From Vibrio nigripulchritudo ATCC 27043 (GTDB taxonomy: Bacteria > Pseudomonadota > Gammaproteobacteria > Enterobacterales > Vibrionaceae), in NCBI RefSeq assembly GCF_000222685.1, contig NZ_AFWJ01000311.1, forward strand, positions 30,763-94,762: 64,000 bases of DNA. The letters are read 5' to 3'. Each line of letters starts with the position of its first letter. The first letter of the stretch is position 1. A model generated the notes under the pieces. It had not been told where the DNA came from, ran no database searches, and saw only the letters and a list, made by a program, of their open reading frames with translations. A program made the translations under genes and the position numbers. Positions 9,465 to 18,555 of the stretch are shown piece by piece.

Positions 9465-10718
9465 TTATTTTAGTTCATCTTTTAGCCATTGCATCGCCAA
9501 TGAGAGAGCTTCCTCATATCCTTGCGAAATTGATTTAGAAGGCACTTTCTTTGCCTTACCGCCTTGACTAAAAAATGACACTAGTTTGTTATCGGAATAG
9601 GGAGAAACTGGGTCTCCTTCCAGCCCTATTGCCAGAATAGGCACCTGAGTACGTCGGCTACTCAAGAAACCTTGAGCTTTTAACGACCAAGCTCTCATTT
9701 GTCCCGCCAGGCTGTGGATATCGACAACATCCTTACCCAGACGAGAAGCCAGCATGTCCAAATACATCTTCGGCATTTGAAGCAGCTTATCCGTGGATGA
9801 AAGAACATCATGAATTGGCGCCCCAAGAGCAACGCAAGCTTTGATTCTATCCTGTTCCAAGAAGCTCAACCTTACCGCTGCATTGCCACCAAACCGGAAC
9901 CCGACCAACCCTACTTTAAAGTGATCAACCCAAGGCAGGTTAGGTAGCTCATCCAATACGGCTTTATGAAGACAACTCGAATCTTCAGTCAGATCCCAAT
10001 GACTGCTGTGTCCTATCGAAGGCATATCCAGAGTCAGCATAGCGATGTCATTTGGCGCAAGGTAATCTCTGAACAGTCGCCACATATCCGACTGTAAGCT
10101 ATCCAGCCCAGCACTGACAATCACGACTGGCAGCTGCCTGTCGGTATGAGGCAGATGCAAATTGGCTTTAATTTTCCGCTTACCAAAAGGCACTTCGACT
10201 TTTTTAGTCACGTATTGGCTGTGCTCCATCGCCTTGTCATACGCTTTGTGTACCAGAACCTGAGCCTGTATAGATAAGCTATCCCCTTTGATATGCGGAT
10301 ACCCGGCAATGCTAAAACACAAGCTAGCATTGAAGTAAGCGTTGCTAGCCTCCTCGCCCTTCAGCTCATCGCCTTTTTTCTGATTGATCATTCCTTGATG
10401 AATCCATTCATACGTCCAGTTTCCCGAGTGGTACCCCATCACGGTATCCAGCCACTCATCGTGAGTTCGTGAATGTTCAGAAGAGGCGATACGAGATAAA
10501 ACGCTTTCCAGCTCCAATGGTTCGATTCCCTGCCAAATCCACTGCATTTTTCTTAGCGTTCGATACCATGACTCTCCCTGCTCTTCACGCTTTTTATCCA
10601 GATAGGATTCATTACTGGGCATATAGCGAACAAGGGCTGACGTTTCTTTAGCTTGGCGGTGGTTCTGGAACAGTTCTTCTGAAAGGTTTTTGCTGGTTTG
10701 CTCTTCAGATATGGACAT
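9465..10718 (-). CDS. frsA: FrsA family alpha/beta hydrolase-fold protein
   Basis: A 417-residue cytoplasmic protein matching FrsA, which in enterics binds unphosphorylated IIA-Glc and shifts the balance of fermentation and respiration. The N-terminal helical part (1-175) carries WIWQGIEPLELESVLSRIA; the hydrolase fold follows (about 180-417). At the nucleophile elbow it reads GFRFGG (273-278) in place of GxSxG, so there is no classical serine nucleophile, as in other FrsA proteins. V. vulnificus FrsA was reported as a cofactor-free pyruvate decarboxylase, a claim later disputed. Gene order frsA-crl supports the call. Confidence 0.9.
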   Translation of the reverse strand: MSISEEQTSKNLSEELFQNHRQAKETSALVRYMPSNESYLDKKREEQGESWYRTLRKMQWIWQGIEPLELESVLSRIASSEHSRTHDEWLDTVMGYHSGNWTYEWIHQGMINQKKGDELKGEEASNAYFNASLCFSIAGYPHIKGDSLSIQAQVLVHKAYDKAMEHSQYVTKKVEVPFGKRKIKANLHLPHTDRQLPVVIVSAGLDSLQSDMWRLFRDYLAPNDIAMLTLDMPSIGHSSHWDLTEDSSCLHKAVLDELPNLPWVDHFKVGLVGFRFGGNAAVRLSFLEQDRIKACVALGAPIHDVLSSTDKLLQMPKMYLDMLASRLGKDVVDIHSLAGQMRAWSLKAQGFLSSRRTQVPILAIGLEGDPVSPYSDNKLVSFFSQGGKAKKVPSKSISQGYEEALSLAMQWLKDELK

Positions 10719-10769
10719 AAGACAAGGATCTTTTTCAGTGGAATTGGGAAACTTTGTCCCTAATAGTAA

Positions 10770-10801
10770 TAAAAAAAATGACCCTATAGCAGGGTCATTT
10801 T
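10770..10801 (-). terminator. Terminator after gpt
   Basis: Stem AAAATGACCCT/AGGGTCATTTT with an eight-T run on the minus strand. It closes the gpt transcript ahead of frsA. Confidence 0.85.
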
Positions 10802-10845
10802 GAAAATTTGAGTGTCTGACGAAGCATTCAGCTTCGGATTAGCGA

Positions 10846-11301
10846 TTACTTGTTGATTGGATCAACAAAGGTAAGCGCCATATCCCATGGCTGCTCAATC
10901 CACGTGTCCTGAGGAATATCAACAATATAATCGTCAACGAGGTCTATACCTGCTGGCTTCGCACACACAGTAATCAGCTTTGCTTTTGGATACATATCGC
11001 GGATTTTACGCGCAGTATCACCACTGTCTGCCAGGTCATCAACAATCAGGAAACCTTCACCGTCTCCTTCAGGTGCTTTCAGAACGGTCATGTCACGCTG
11101 ATGGTCGTGATCATAGCTAGAGATGCATACGGTATCTACGTAGCGAATACCCAGTTCACGCGCCAAAATAGCAGCAGGAACCAAACCACCGCGACTCACA
11201 CCAATAATGCCTTTCCATTGTTCAGCAGGCATTTGACGCTCGGCAAGCTGACGACAGTACATCTGCATGTTGTCCCAGGAGATGATAAATTTGTTACTCA
11301 T
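10846..11301 (-). CDS. gpt: Xanthine-guanine phosphoribosyltransferase
   Basis: Gpt salvages guanine, xanthine and hypoxanthine by transferring them to PRPP. The 151-residue protein is almost the same length as the E. coli enzyme (152) and shows [20 protein letters not shown] and the PRPP-binding [17 protein letters not shown], followed by CAKPAG and [11 protein letters not shown]. It sits 29 nt downstream of a purine permease, which suggests one salvage transcript governed by the PurR box upstream of the permease. Confidence 0.96.
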   Translation of the reverse strand: MSNKFIISWDNMQMYCRQLAERQMPAEQWKGIIGVSRGGLVPAAILARELGIRYVDTVCISSYDHDHQRDMTVLKAPEGDGEGFLIVDDLADSGDTARKIRDMYPKAKLITVCAKPAGIDLVDDYIVDIPQDTWIEQPWDMALTFVDPINK

Positions 11302-11330
11302 AATTGTTATAAACCTGTTTAGACGAAATC

Positions 11331-12626
11331 TTAAGCGGCGCTAAGAACGAATTTAATTGTGAAGATGGCTGCCATCACCCATACACTTATGGACACATCT
11401 TTCGCTTTACCACTTAAACCTTTGATTGCCGCATAAGCGATAAAGCCTAATGCGATACCATCTGCGATTGAGAAGGTTAAAGGCATAAGAAGACACGTCA
11501 CAACAACAGGAGCCGCTTCAGTCAGATCGCGCCAGTCGATACTAACCAAGCCAGAGAGCATTAGGATTGCAACATAAAATAGCGCACCTGCTGTTGCATA
11601 AGCGGGGATCATGCCAGCTAATGGCGAGAAGAATAAAGCAAGTAAGAACAAAATGCCAACTACAACCGCCGTTAAACCTGTGCGACCACCCGCAGCAACA
11701 CCAGATACACTTTCGATGTAAGAAGTCGTGTTCGACGTACCCAGAACGGCACCCACAGAGGTAGCGGTCGAATCCGCAAGAAGGGCACGGTTCAGGCGAG
11801 GAATTTTGCCATCTTTCTGAATCAGATCAGCTTTTTGTGCAACACCAACCAGAGTACCTGCTGTATCGAACAAATCGACAAACAAGAATGCAAACACCAC
11901 AGAAATCATGCCAATTTCAAATACGGCAGAGAAATCCAATTGCATGAATGTTGGCGCAATGCTTGGTGGCATTGAAACTACACCGCCCCACTGCACATCA
12001 CCAAATGCCAGGCCCAGACCGGTGATCGCCAGAATCGCGATCATAACAGAGCCTTTCACTCCTTTATGTACAAGAGCTATCGTCAGGAAAAAGCCCAAAG
12101 AAGCCAAAACAGCAGGAAGAGAAGTAATCGCACCTAAAGAGACAAACGTTGCTGGGTTATCAACAACAATACCCGCATTTTTAAGACCGATAAACGCCAG
12201 GAACAAACCGATACCAGCAGAAATACCCGTTCTTAAAGACATTGGAATGGAGTTAATGATCCACTCACGAATCTTAAACACACTAAGAAGAATGAATAAA
12301 ATACCGGAGACAAATACAGCTGCCAGTGCGACTTGCCACGTATGACCCATTCCTAAAACAACGGAATAGGTAAAAAAGGCGTTCAAGCCCATTCCTGGAG
12401 CCTGCGCAATCGGATAGTTGGCAACAAAACCCATAATGAAACAACCCACCGCTGCGGCAAGACAGGTCGCGACAAACACCGCACCGCGATCCATACCCGC
12501 ATCAGCAAGAATTGCTGGGTTAACAAAAATGATGTAAGCCATGGTGAGGAAGGTAGTCAACCCGGCAATGATTTCCGTGCGCACGCTGGTATTGTGCTCA
12601 CTCAATTTGAATAGCCTTTCGAGCAT
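11331..12626 (-). CDS. NCS2/AzgA-type hypoxanthine-guanine permease
   Basis: A 431-residue inner-membrane protein with about 12-14 hydrophobic segments. It has the AzgA-branch motifs [21 protein letters not shown], the substrate-helix sequence [39 protein letters not shown] and [23 protein letters not shown]. This branch imports purine bases by proton symport; PbuG, GhxP and AdeP are relatives, and the base specificity cannot be read from the sequence. A PurR-like box lies 24 nt upstream and gpt follows, both pointing to guanine/hypoxanthine uptake for salvage. Confidence 0.9.
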   Translation of the reverse strand: MLERLFKLSEHNTSVRTEIIAGLTTFLTMAYIIFVNPAILADAGMDRGAVFVATCLAAAVGCFIMGFVANYPIAQAPGMGLNAFFTYSVVLGMGHTWQVALAAVFVSGILFILLSVFKIREWIINSIPMSLRTGISAGIGLFLAFIGLKNAGIVVDNPATFVSLGAITSLPAVLASLGFFLTIALVHKGVKGSVMIAILAITGLGLAFGDVQWGGVVSMPPSIAPTFMQLDFSAVFEIGMISVVFAFLFVDLFDTAGTLVGVAQKADLIQKDGKIPRLNRALLADSTATSVGAVLGTSNTTSYIESVSGVAAGGRTGLTAVVVGILFLLALFFSPLAGMIPAYATAGALFYVAILMLSGLVSIDWRDLTEAAPVVVTCLLMPLTFSIADGIALGFIAYAAIKGLSGKAKDVSISVWVMAAIFTIKFVLSAA

Positions 12627-12649
12627 AATCGAGTCCCTAAAAATGTGTA

Positions 12650-12665
12650 AAATAAACGTTTGCGT
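12650..12665 (-). promoter_or_regulatory. PurR operator upstream of the purine permease
   Basis: On the minus strand the site reads ACGCAAACGTTTATTT, very close to the PurR consensus ACGCAAACGTTTGCGT in its left half. It lies 24-39 nt before the permease ATG. A second PurR-like box precedes purL. Confidence 0.8.
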
Positions 12666-13099
12666 AATCGATTGGCGCGAATTATAAAGATATCAAATAT
12701 CAAATTCTAGCTAGAATTAAAGCTCTACCCTTTCTCTATAACTCATAAAGAATGCACATCACATCTTTACCATTTATATCAATCACTTAATCCCTTAACT
12801 TTTGACTATGCCGTCTTCGCATAGAGCTCATCATTGTAGGTTGAAATATGAACACATTGTTAGACTAAGTACACATTTCGTAGAAATTTGGTGACGGTAG
12901 TGTTTAAAAATGAGCCTGTTATGAAATTGCAGGCTTATGTGAGGTAAAAGTCACGGAATGGGAATTTCTTAGGCATAAAAAAACGCCACTCAACTTGAGT
13001 GGCGGTAGAATCTTGATATCCCGACAGCAAAAAAACTGGGTTATATATGAATTCCAATTATAGGGGTGAACAATTAGTTCAATCACACTTTGATTATGA
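12666..13099. other. Gene-free stretch with palindrome and minus-strand terminator
   Basis: The part nearest the permease is AT-rich and holds a perfect 16-bp palindrome, AATTCTAGCTAGAATT (12703-12718), within its promoter region. A rho-independent terminator on the minus strand (12977-13005, ACGCCACTC/GAGTGGCGT followed by seven Ts) lies about 95 nt after the 28-codon small gene and probably ends its transcript. Between about 12720 and 12970 I see no convincing gene. Confidence 0.6.
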
Positions 13100-13186
13100 C
13101 TAGTAACCAAAGCTGGTTGGGTATGCGAAGTTACCTGTGTAAATAGATGGTACATTCCAGAACATCGCAGACGGTAAACCTTTCAT
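13100..13186 (-). CDS. Small protein of 28 residues, unknown function
   Basis: An ATG at 13184-13186 opens a 28-codon frame ending in TAG at 13100-13102. It begins MKGLPSAMFWNVPSIYTG and ends NFAYPTSFGY, so it is rich in aromatic residues and has no membrane helix. A good Shine-Dalgarno (AAAGGTGAT) sits 5 nt before the ATG, a rho-independent terminator follows at 12977-13005, and an AT-rich promoter region with a CRP-like site lies upstream. These features together favour a real, separately transcribed small gene. It may also be a leader peptide or lie within a small RNA. Confidence 0.5.
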   Translation of the reverse strand: MKGLPSAMFWNVPSIYTGNFAYPTSFGY

Positions 13187-13326
13187 AGTTATCACCTTTA
13201 AATCAATTAAACAAAAGTTGATTCTCAGTTCCTTGGAGGCGATAAACGGACTCATCCTTTGAGCATTTTCTCTTCATCTCTGAAGTTGGTTGCCAATATA
13301 CCATCACGAAAAATAATTACAAGATC

Positions 13327-13348
13327 TAAATCGATCTAGATCACAAAA
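13327..13348 (-). promoter_or_regulatory. CRP-like binding site
   Basis: On the minus strand the sequence TGTGATCTAGATC matches the left half and centre of the CRP consensus (TGTGATCTAGATCACA) exactly; the right half degrades to GATTT. It lies about 140-160 nt before the 28-codon gene and about 345 nt before pepD. Regulation of the small gene seems more likely from distance, but this is inference. Confidence 0.45.
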
Positions 13349-13579
13349 AACTTCCAAAGTTGCGATGAATCAAATTATCAATGTAATTAAATTACAAAAA
13401 TATCAAATAATGACAATTTATTAATAAACTTATTTCATAACAACTTACGAGAAATTTTGATATATCCATCACCAAATTGGGTACTGCCAACTATTTGTTA
13501 CGCACTTGCTAAAGATTAGATTGAGAATTGGTACGTAAATCCGATAGGGAAATGGTATTCTAAGCCCATCGTCACAGAG

Positions 13580-13666
13580 CTGATTAGGATGAAATGTGGC
13601 AATCAGTTCTATGGTTGCGATTTTTGGTTAGCTTCCTGCTCTCCACTTACAATTTCATCCTGTCAG
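13580..13666 (+). promoter_or_regulatory. Long hairpin in the pepD leader
   Basis: AGGATGAAAT (13586-13595) pairs with ATTTCATCCT (13652-13661). The flanks CTGA/TCAG extend the stem outward and GTGG/CCAC can extend it inward, enclosing about 50 bases. The structure ends 25 nt before the GTG start of pepD, clear of the ribosome-binding site. No T run follows it. Confidence 0.45.
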
Positions 13667-13691
13667 TATTCAAAAAATAAAGGAGTTTTCC

Positions 13692-15164
13692 GTGTCTGAG
13701 TTCCATTCTGAAATCAGCCAGTTGCAACCCGCTAAACTTTGGCAGTTTTTCGACAAGATTTGTTCAATCCCTCACCCTTCCAAACATGAAGAAGAGCTCG
13801 CGCAATACATCGTTAATTGGGCGACTGAACAAGGTTTTGATGTAAAGCGCGACCCAACAGGAAACGTCTTCATCAAAAAGCCAGCAACTCCTGGTATGGA
13901 AAATAAAAAAGGCGTTGTTCTTCAAGCACACATTGATATGGTGCCTCAGAAAAACGAAGACACTGACCACGACTTCACAAAAGACCCTATCCAACCATAT
14001 ATCGACGGCGAGTGGGTTACGGCGAAAGGCACTACCCTAGGTTCTGACAACGGTATCGGTATGGCTTCTTGTCTGGCGGTTCTGGCATCAGATGATATTA
14101 AGCACGGTCCTTTAGAAGTGCTTCTAACCATTGATGAAGAAGCTGGTATGACGGGTGCTTTTGGTCTGGAAAAAGGCTGGTTGGAGGGTGATATCCTTCT
14201 TAACACTGATTCCGAGCAAGAAGGCGAAGTTTACATGGGCTGTGCTGGTGGTATCGATAGCTCAATCACATTCGACATCACCCGTGAAGCGCTTCCGGAA
14301 GGTTACGTGACTCGCCTGCTCACACTGAAAGGTCTAAAGGGTGGTCACTCTGGTTGTGATATCCACACTGGTCGCGGCAATGCGAACAAACTATTCGCTC
14401 GCTTCCTGGCAGGTCATGCACAAGAACTGGATCTACGTCTAATCGATTTCCGTGGTGGTAGCCTACGAAACGCAATCCCGCGTGAAGCTTGGGTAACGGT
14501 CGCAGTACCGGCTGCCAACCAAGACAAACTTGCCGAACTACTTTCAACCTACACTGAGCTTCTTAGTGCTGAGCTAGGTCGTATCGAAACTGACATTGTT
14601 TCTTTCAATGAAGATTCTGACGCCACTAGCGGTGTATTCTCTCAAGCAGATCAATCTCGCTTCATCGCCGCTTTGAACGCTGCGCCAAATGGTGTGATTC
14701 GCATGAGTGACGATATCGAAGGTGTAGTGGAAACGTCTTTGAACGTAGGTGTAATCACGACTGAAGCTGATAAAGTAACTGTACTTTGTCTTATCCGCTC
14801 TCTGATCGACTCTGGTCGTCAGCAAGTCGAAAGTACGCTTCGCTCTATTGCCGAGCTTGCTGGTGCTCAAATTGATTTCTCTGGCGCGTACCCTGGTTGG
14901 AAACCTGATGCAGATTCAGAGATCATGGCAATTTTCCGTGACATGTATGAAGGCATTTACGGTCACAAGCCAAACATCATGGTTATCCACGCTGGTCTTG
15001 AGTGTGGTCTGTTTAAAGAACCTTACCCTGAAATGGATATGGTTTCTTTTGGTCCAACAATCAAATTCCCACACTCTCCTGATGAAAAAGTGAAAATCGA
15101 TACGGTTGCACTTTACTGGGAGCAGATGGTCGCACTGCTAGAAGCGATTCCTGAGAAAAAGTAA
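13692..15164 (+). CDS. pepD: Aminoacyl-histidine dipeptidase (PepD, M20 family)
   Basis: PepD is a cytosolic two-zinc peptidase that cleaves carnosine and other Xaa-His dipeptides. The 490-residue protein has CSIPHPSKHEEELAQYI, the metal-binding QAHIDMVPQ, GSDNGIGMA, catalytic LTIDEEAGMTGAFGL and the lid segment with LKGLKGGHSGCDIHTGRGNANK. Length matches E. coli PepD (485). It starts at GTG, with AGGAG 6 nt upstream. In V. alginolyticus pepD has been linked to biofilm and dipeptide use. The gene stands alone between a long leader and a terminator. Confidence 0.95.
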   Translation: MSEFHSEISQLQPAKLWQFFDKICSIPHPSKHEEELAQYIVNWATEQGFDVKRDPTGNVFIKKPATPGMENKKGVVLQAHIDMVPQKNEDTDHDFTKDPIQPYIDGEWVTAKGTTLGSDNGIGMASCLAVLASDDIKHGPLEVLLTIDEEAGMTGAFGLEKGWLEGDILLNTDSEQEGEVYMGCAGGIDSSITFDITREALPEGYVTRLLTLKGLKGGHSGCDIHTGRGNANKLFARFLAGHAQELDLRLIDFRGGSLRNAIPREAWVTVAVPAANQDKLAELLSTYTELLSAELGRIETDIVSFNEDSDATSGVFSQADQSRFIAALNAAPNGVIRMSDDIEGVVETSLNVGVITTEADKVTVLCLIRSLIDSGRQQVESTLRSIAELAGAQIDFSGAYPGWKPDADSEIMAIFRDMYEGIYGHKPNIMVIHAGLECGLFKEPYPEMDMVSFGPTIKFPHSPDEKVKIDTVALYWEQMVALLEAIPEKK

Positions 15165-15177
15165 TCTCCTGCAAAAA

Positions 15178-15212
15178 AGAAAGGCTGGCAAATCAATTTG
15201 CCAGCCTTTTTG
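15178..15212. terminator. Bidirectional terminator between pepD and the DUF3622 gene
   Basis: Stem AAAGGCTGGCAAAT/ATTTGCCAGCCTTT around a short loop, with A residues before and T residues after. It serves the convergent pepD and DUF3622 genes. Confidence 0.88.
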
Positions 15213-15230
15213 TATCTTAGGAAAGACGTT

Positions 15231-15539
15231 TTATTCGCCGTCTTCTTCGTCAGCGATTTTTCTCGCTTCTTCGAATGCTTTTTTCTTTTCAGCGGCAGCC
15301 AATGCCGCGGCTTCACGCTCGCTGCGTTTTTCTGCTTTGCGATCGTTACGCTTTGCTTGATTCTCTACAAATTCAGCCAGTGTTTTTTCCGCCCAGTCTT
15401 GCGCCTGTGCTTCAGACTCAAAACCACTTTCACGCTTCGATACCATGGTACGGCGAGAAGTCACTTGGCGGGTAATTTCTGCTGTCCAGCCTTTGCGCTT
15501 TTCGGAGACTCGGATAGCAAACTTTCTGTTTTTCGACAT
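15231..15539 (-). CDS. DUF3622 domain protein
   Basis: A 102-residue hydrophilic protein. The N-terminal half (1-58) is basic and beta-rich (KFAIRVSEKRKGWTAEITRQ, then RRTMVSKRESGFESEAQAQDWAE) and matches what I know as DUF3622, a small family typical of vibrios and relatives. The second half (about 60-102) is a charged helix of A, E, K and R, probably coiled. No catalytic motif is visible and no function is known to me. It stands alone, with its stop facing the terminator shared with pepD. Confidence 0.75.
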   Translation of the reverse strand: MSKNRKFAIRVSEKRKGWTAEITRQVTSRRTMVSKRESGFESEAQAQDWAEKTLAEFVENQAKRNDRKAEKRSEREAAALAAAEKKKAFEEARKIADEEDGE

Positions 15540-15669
15540 TTCTGTATTCCTAAGGGATTTCGGTAAAGGGATTCAGCCATCCCTTGGCAAGCGCGGTATT
15601 AGAGCATAAATAAAATCATTTCGCTGCTCTTTTTTGCCGCCAAACCTCTTCATATACGAAATGCGTGAA

Positions 15670-16698
15670 TTAAGGTAATCGGCATGAGCCTCTTAAAACC
15701 AGAGGACCATCAATTGAAATTCGACGAGCCTCAGAGTCAGGTTCATCTATATGAGTCAATAAGGTTCTGACCGTTTCTTCCACCATTCTGTCTACTGGCT
15801 GGCGAATGGTCGTCAGGTCGTAACTTGACCACGCACTCAATGGAACGTCGTCGTATCCGACGACGGAAACGTCCTCAGGTATTCTGAGTTTGAGCTCATG
15901 GCGAAGCACATCCATCACGGCAAACGCCATATGATCGTTGGCAACAAAAACAGCATCTGGAATGTCTTCGCCAGCAAACATTCGTCGGGTCGCCTCTTTA
16001 GCTTCTTCAAAGTCAAAGTTTCCGACTTCTCGGGCATATAAAGTTTGCCCTGCCATTTGCAAGCCATACATAAAGCCCGCTTCGCGATCCCGCTGAGTCG
16101 ATGCACTCTCCCATCCGGCAATATGGGCGATGCGCTTATGCCCGGCATTCACCAATAATTCAGCTAATTTACGCCCACCTGACACGTTATCGGAACAAAC
16201 ACCAGAAATATGGTCACAATCTTGCTGGCGGTTGAAAAGAACAATCGGGATGCCAGCTGCTTCGCAGCGCGCGGTCAAGTCATTCGATAACCCAACCGAC
16301 GCAGTAATGATCCCATCGACCTGATAATCCAGAAGTTCATCAATTACAGTTTGGGTGTTCTTGTTGTCGTTAGACGCCATAAAGATCAGTATGTGGTAAC
16401 CATACTTCTGCAGCTCGTTAGAAAGCCGCTCTATCGCTTGAGGGTAAAACTGATTTTCAAGATAGGTCACTACCAAACCGATGATCTGACTTTTACCTGT
16501 GATCAGTGAGCGAGCCAAAGCATTAGGGCGATACCCGAGTTTATCAGCCGCCGCTCTGACTTTTTCAGACATGCGCTTGGACACATTGGCTCCGGGCGTA
16601 AACACCCGGGAAACCGCTGACTGACTGACACCTGCTAATTTTGCTACCTGCGTCGATGTAACTTTTTCACTACTTGGCTTTTTCACAACATATTTCAA
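15670..16698 (-). CDS. LacI-family transcriptional regulator
   Basis: The 342-residue protein has an N-terminal helix-turn-helix (VTSTQVAKLAGVSQSAVSRVF, residues 13-33), the hinge helix NALARSLITGKSQ and a periplasmic-binding-like effector domain ending in DVSVVGYDDVPLSAWSSYDLTTIRQP. Start is TTG at 16698 with AGGGA 8 nt upstream; no ATG precedes the HTH. It is the last gene of the dctP-dctQ-dctM operon (34 nt after dctM), so it probably controls this operon through the two palindromes near 19590 and 19670. The inducer would be the transported acid or a product of it. Confidence 0.9.
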   Translation of the reverse strand: MKYVVKKPSSEKVTSTQVAKLAGVSQSAVSRVFTPGANVSKRMSEKVRAAADKLGYRPNALARSLITGKSQIIGLVVTYLENQFYPQAIERLSNELQKYGYHILIFMASNDNKNTQTVIDELLDYQVDGIITASVGLSNDLTARCEAAGIPIVLFNRQQDCDHISGVCSDNVSGGRKLAELLVNAGHKRIAHIAGWESASTQRDREAGFMYGLQMAGQTLYAREVGNFDFEEAKEATRRMFAGEDIPDAVFVANDHMAFAVMDVLRHELKLRIPEDVSVVGYDDVPLSAWSSYDLTTIRQPVDRMVEETVRTLLTHIDEPDSEARRISIDGPLVLRGSCRLP

Positions 16699-16732
16699 CT
16701 CTGTTTCCCTTTTTGCTCACTACCAGTTCCCA

Positions 16733-18034
16733 CTATTTTCCATAATCTAAAAACAGCTCAGGCAATATCAGAGATATGGCTGGGAAAAATGCAATGATCA
16801 TCAGGGCAAACACCATCACCACAACCCAGGGCAGTATTTTACGTGCCAGTTGATCAAAAGGAATTTTACCCACTTGTGCTGCCATAAAAAGGTTCGCGCC
16901 AAGGGGAGGCGTCACAAACCCGATTGCCAATGCAATTATCATGACTATGCCAAAGTGAATCAAATCGATTTCCAGTTTTGTCAGTACAGGCAACAAAACT
17001 GGCGTAAGGATGACGATCGATGCAAGAGTTTCAAGAAAAGTACCAATAATCAGAAGCAACACTATGGCGGCAATTAGCACCAAGTATTTGTTTTCCGTCA
17101 CTGACACAACAAACTGCGCTAATTCCAAAGGAATTCGTTCTAGGGTGATAATTCGCCCGAACGCAACTGATGCACCAATGATGACGAGCACTGCAGATAC
17201 CAAAAGTGCAGACTCCAACATGATTTTTGGAAGAGCTTTTACGGACAGTTCTCGATAAACAAAACAGGACACCACCAGCGCGTAAACCACTGCAACAGCA
17301 GACGACTCGGTAGGGGTGACAATGCCGCCATAAATTCCCCCCAGAACAACCAAAGGCATCAGCAACGCAAGCTTGGCATCGTTAAGTACTTTAAGGATTT
17401 CGCTAGTGCTTGTTGGCTCTTTAGGTATAACTGGCGCCATGCCGACTGACTGGCGTCTGACCATGTAGTTGTAACCCATCAGCACAAGTGCAATCAGCAT
17501 TCCGGGTAAAATTCCGGACATAAATAGAGCAGTAACCGAAACCCCCGCAGCCACTGCATACACAATCATGACGACCGAAGGAGGAATCATTACTCCCAAC
17601 CCACCAGCACTCGCCACCATGGCACCAGCGTAGGCACGATCATATCCCCGCTCGACCAAAGCAGGGATCATCGCAAGCCCTACAGCAGCTACCGTTGCAC
17701 TGCCAGTACCAGAAATTGCGGCAAAGAACAGACACGCCATGATGGTTACTGTGCCCAAATCTCCAGGTGCCCGACCAAACAACTTATCTGCAACCGCAAT
17801 TAGCCTGCGGGAAATCCCTCCCTGACTCATTAGGTTACCTGCCAGCGTAAACAACACCACGGCAATTAACGTAAAACTGTCTATTCCACTAACCAAACCT
17901 AACGCGTAGAGGTCAAATTTCAGAAACGGAATATTGGCAATGGCAAGCAAAGAAGCGACACCCAGAGAAATACCAATGGGAACTCCAATCAGTAAAAAAG
18001 CAAAAAAGCTACCGAACAAAATTATTGCCGTCAT
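16733..18034 (-). CDS. dctM: TRAP transporter large membrane subunit (DctM type)
   Basis: A 433-residue inner-membrane protein with about 12 hydrophobic segments and DctM motifs: GVPIGISLGVASLLAI, MSQGGISRRLIAVADKLFG, GTGSATVAAVG, GGLGVMIPPSVVMIVYA and FVTPPLGANLFMA. It is the ion-driven translocation subunit. An open frame continues 44 codons upstream, but the hydrophobic family start MTAIILFG lies at 18034 and overlaps the dctQ stop in an ATGA junction, so that start is used. The substrate is not evident; most DctM systems carry organic acids. Confidence 0.93.
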   Translation of the reverse strand: MTAIILFGSFFAFLLIGVPIGISLGVASLLAIANIPFLKFDLYALGLVSGIDSFTLIAVVLFTLAGNLMSQGGISRRLIAVADKLFGRAPGDLGTVTIMACLFFAAISGTGSATVAAVGLAMIPALVERGYDRAYAGAMVASAGGLGVMIPPSVVMIVYAVAAGVSVTALFMSGILPGMLIALVLMGYNYMVRRQSVGMAPVIPKEPTSTSEILKVLNDAKLALLMPLVVLGGIYGGIVTPTESSAVAVVYALVVSCFVYRELSVKALPKIMLESALLVSAVLVIIGASVAFGRIITLERIPLELAQFVVSVTENKYLVLIAAIVLLLIIGTFLETLASIVILTPVLLPVLTKLEIDLIHFGIVMIIALAIGFVTPPLGANLFMAAQVGKIPFDQLARKILPWVVVMVFALMIIAFFPAISLILPELFLDYGK

Positions 18035-18531
18035 TCTTCCTGTCCTCCTTTGGGTGCAAAACACGATTCCCCATGCACCACTATTCGATACAGTGAATAA
18101 CTCAGACGCAAAGTACAAAGTAAACCAGAGAAGATGATGGCGGCGTAGAGTACGGCTGTAGACCACTGAGTTGCAGACAAGGTTTTACCACGCTCGACAG
18201 CTTGCTGAGTGATCTCAATACCGAGGTAACACACCGCAATCGAATAAGTGAGGAACACAGCTTCAGCCAAAGCCATTACTGGGCGCTGTAACCATTGAGG
18301 TAAACTATCTACCAACAGGGTGACTCGCATGTGCCGATGCTCTCGAATCGCATAGCTGATCCCGAAATAAATCATGTACACAAAACACAAGCGGGCAAGT
18401 TCATTGGCAATCACAATAGACGTGGAAAAGGCAAACCGTGCCACGACATCTGCAAATACCAACACCAATATTGCTGTAAGAGCTATGACTATTACGGTTG
18501 GCTCAAAATACTTTTCGATACTACGCCACAT
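18031..18531 (-). CDS. dctQ: TRAP transporter small membrane subunit (DctQ type)
   Basis: A 166-residue protein with four hydrophobic segments, typical of DctQ, which associates with DctM in the inner membrane. It contains ANELARLCFVYMIYFGISYAIREHRHMRVTLL, the characteristic second-helix segment of the family. It overlaps dctM by four bases and lies 24 nt after dctP. The C-terminus (about 140-166) is soluble and charged. Confidence 0.9.
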   Translation of the reverse strand: MWRSIEKYFEPTVIVIALTAILVLVFADVVARFAFSTSIVIANELARLCFVYMIYFGISYAIREHRHMRVTLLVDSLPQWLQRPVMALAEAVFLTYSIAVCYLGIEITQQAVERGKTLSATQWSTAVLYAAIIFSGLLCTLRLSYSLYRIVVHGESCFAPKGGQEE

Positions 18532-18555
18532 AACGACCGCCTCTTCGCTTCTGGA

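Larger units (their letters stand above)
13187..13691. other. Intergenic region between the small gene and pepD
   Basis: This 505-base gap is AT-rich in its middle (13340-13450). It must hold the divergent promoters of the small gene (minus) and pepD (plus). The only structures I can support are the CRP-like site at 13327-13348 and the pepD leader hairpin at 13580-13666. I see no further reading frame with a ribosome-binding site. Confidence 0.5.

Noticed and set aside
12919-13155. A 78-codon minus-strand frame across the small-gene region
   Set aside because: It runs through the terminator hairpin and overlaps the 28-codon gene in another frame; it has no ribosome-binding site and a composition unlike a protein.
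15198-15566. A 122-codon plus-strand frame opposite the DUF3622 gene
   Set aside because: Antisense shadow, rich in Phe and Cys, that covers the terminator and has no ribosome-binding site.
18034-18166. N-terminal extension of DctM by 44 residues
   Set aside because: The extra part lies inside dctQ in another frame, is Arg/His-rich and does not match the family; the ATGA overlap gives the normal start.
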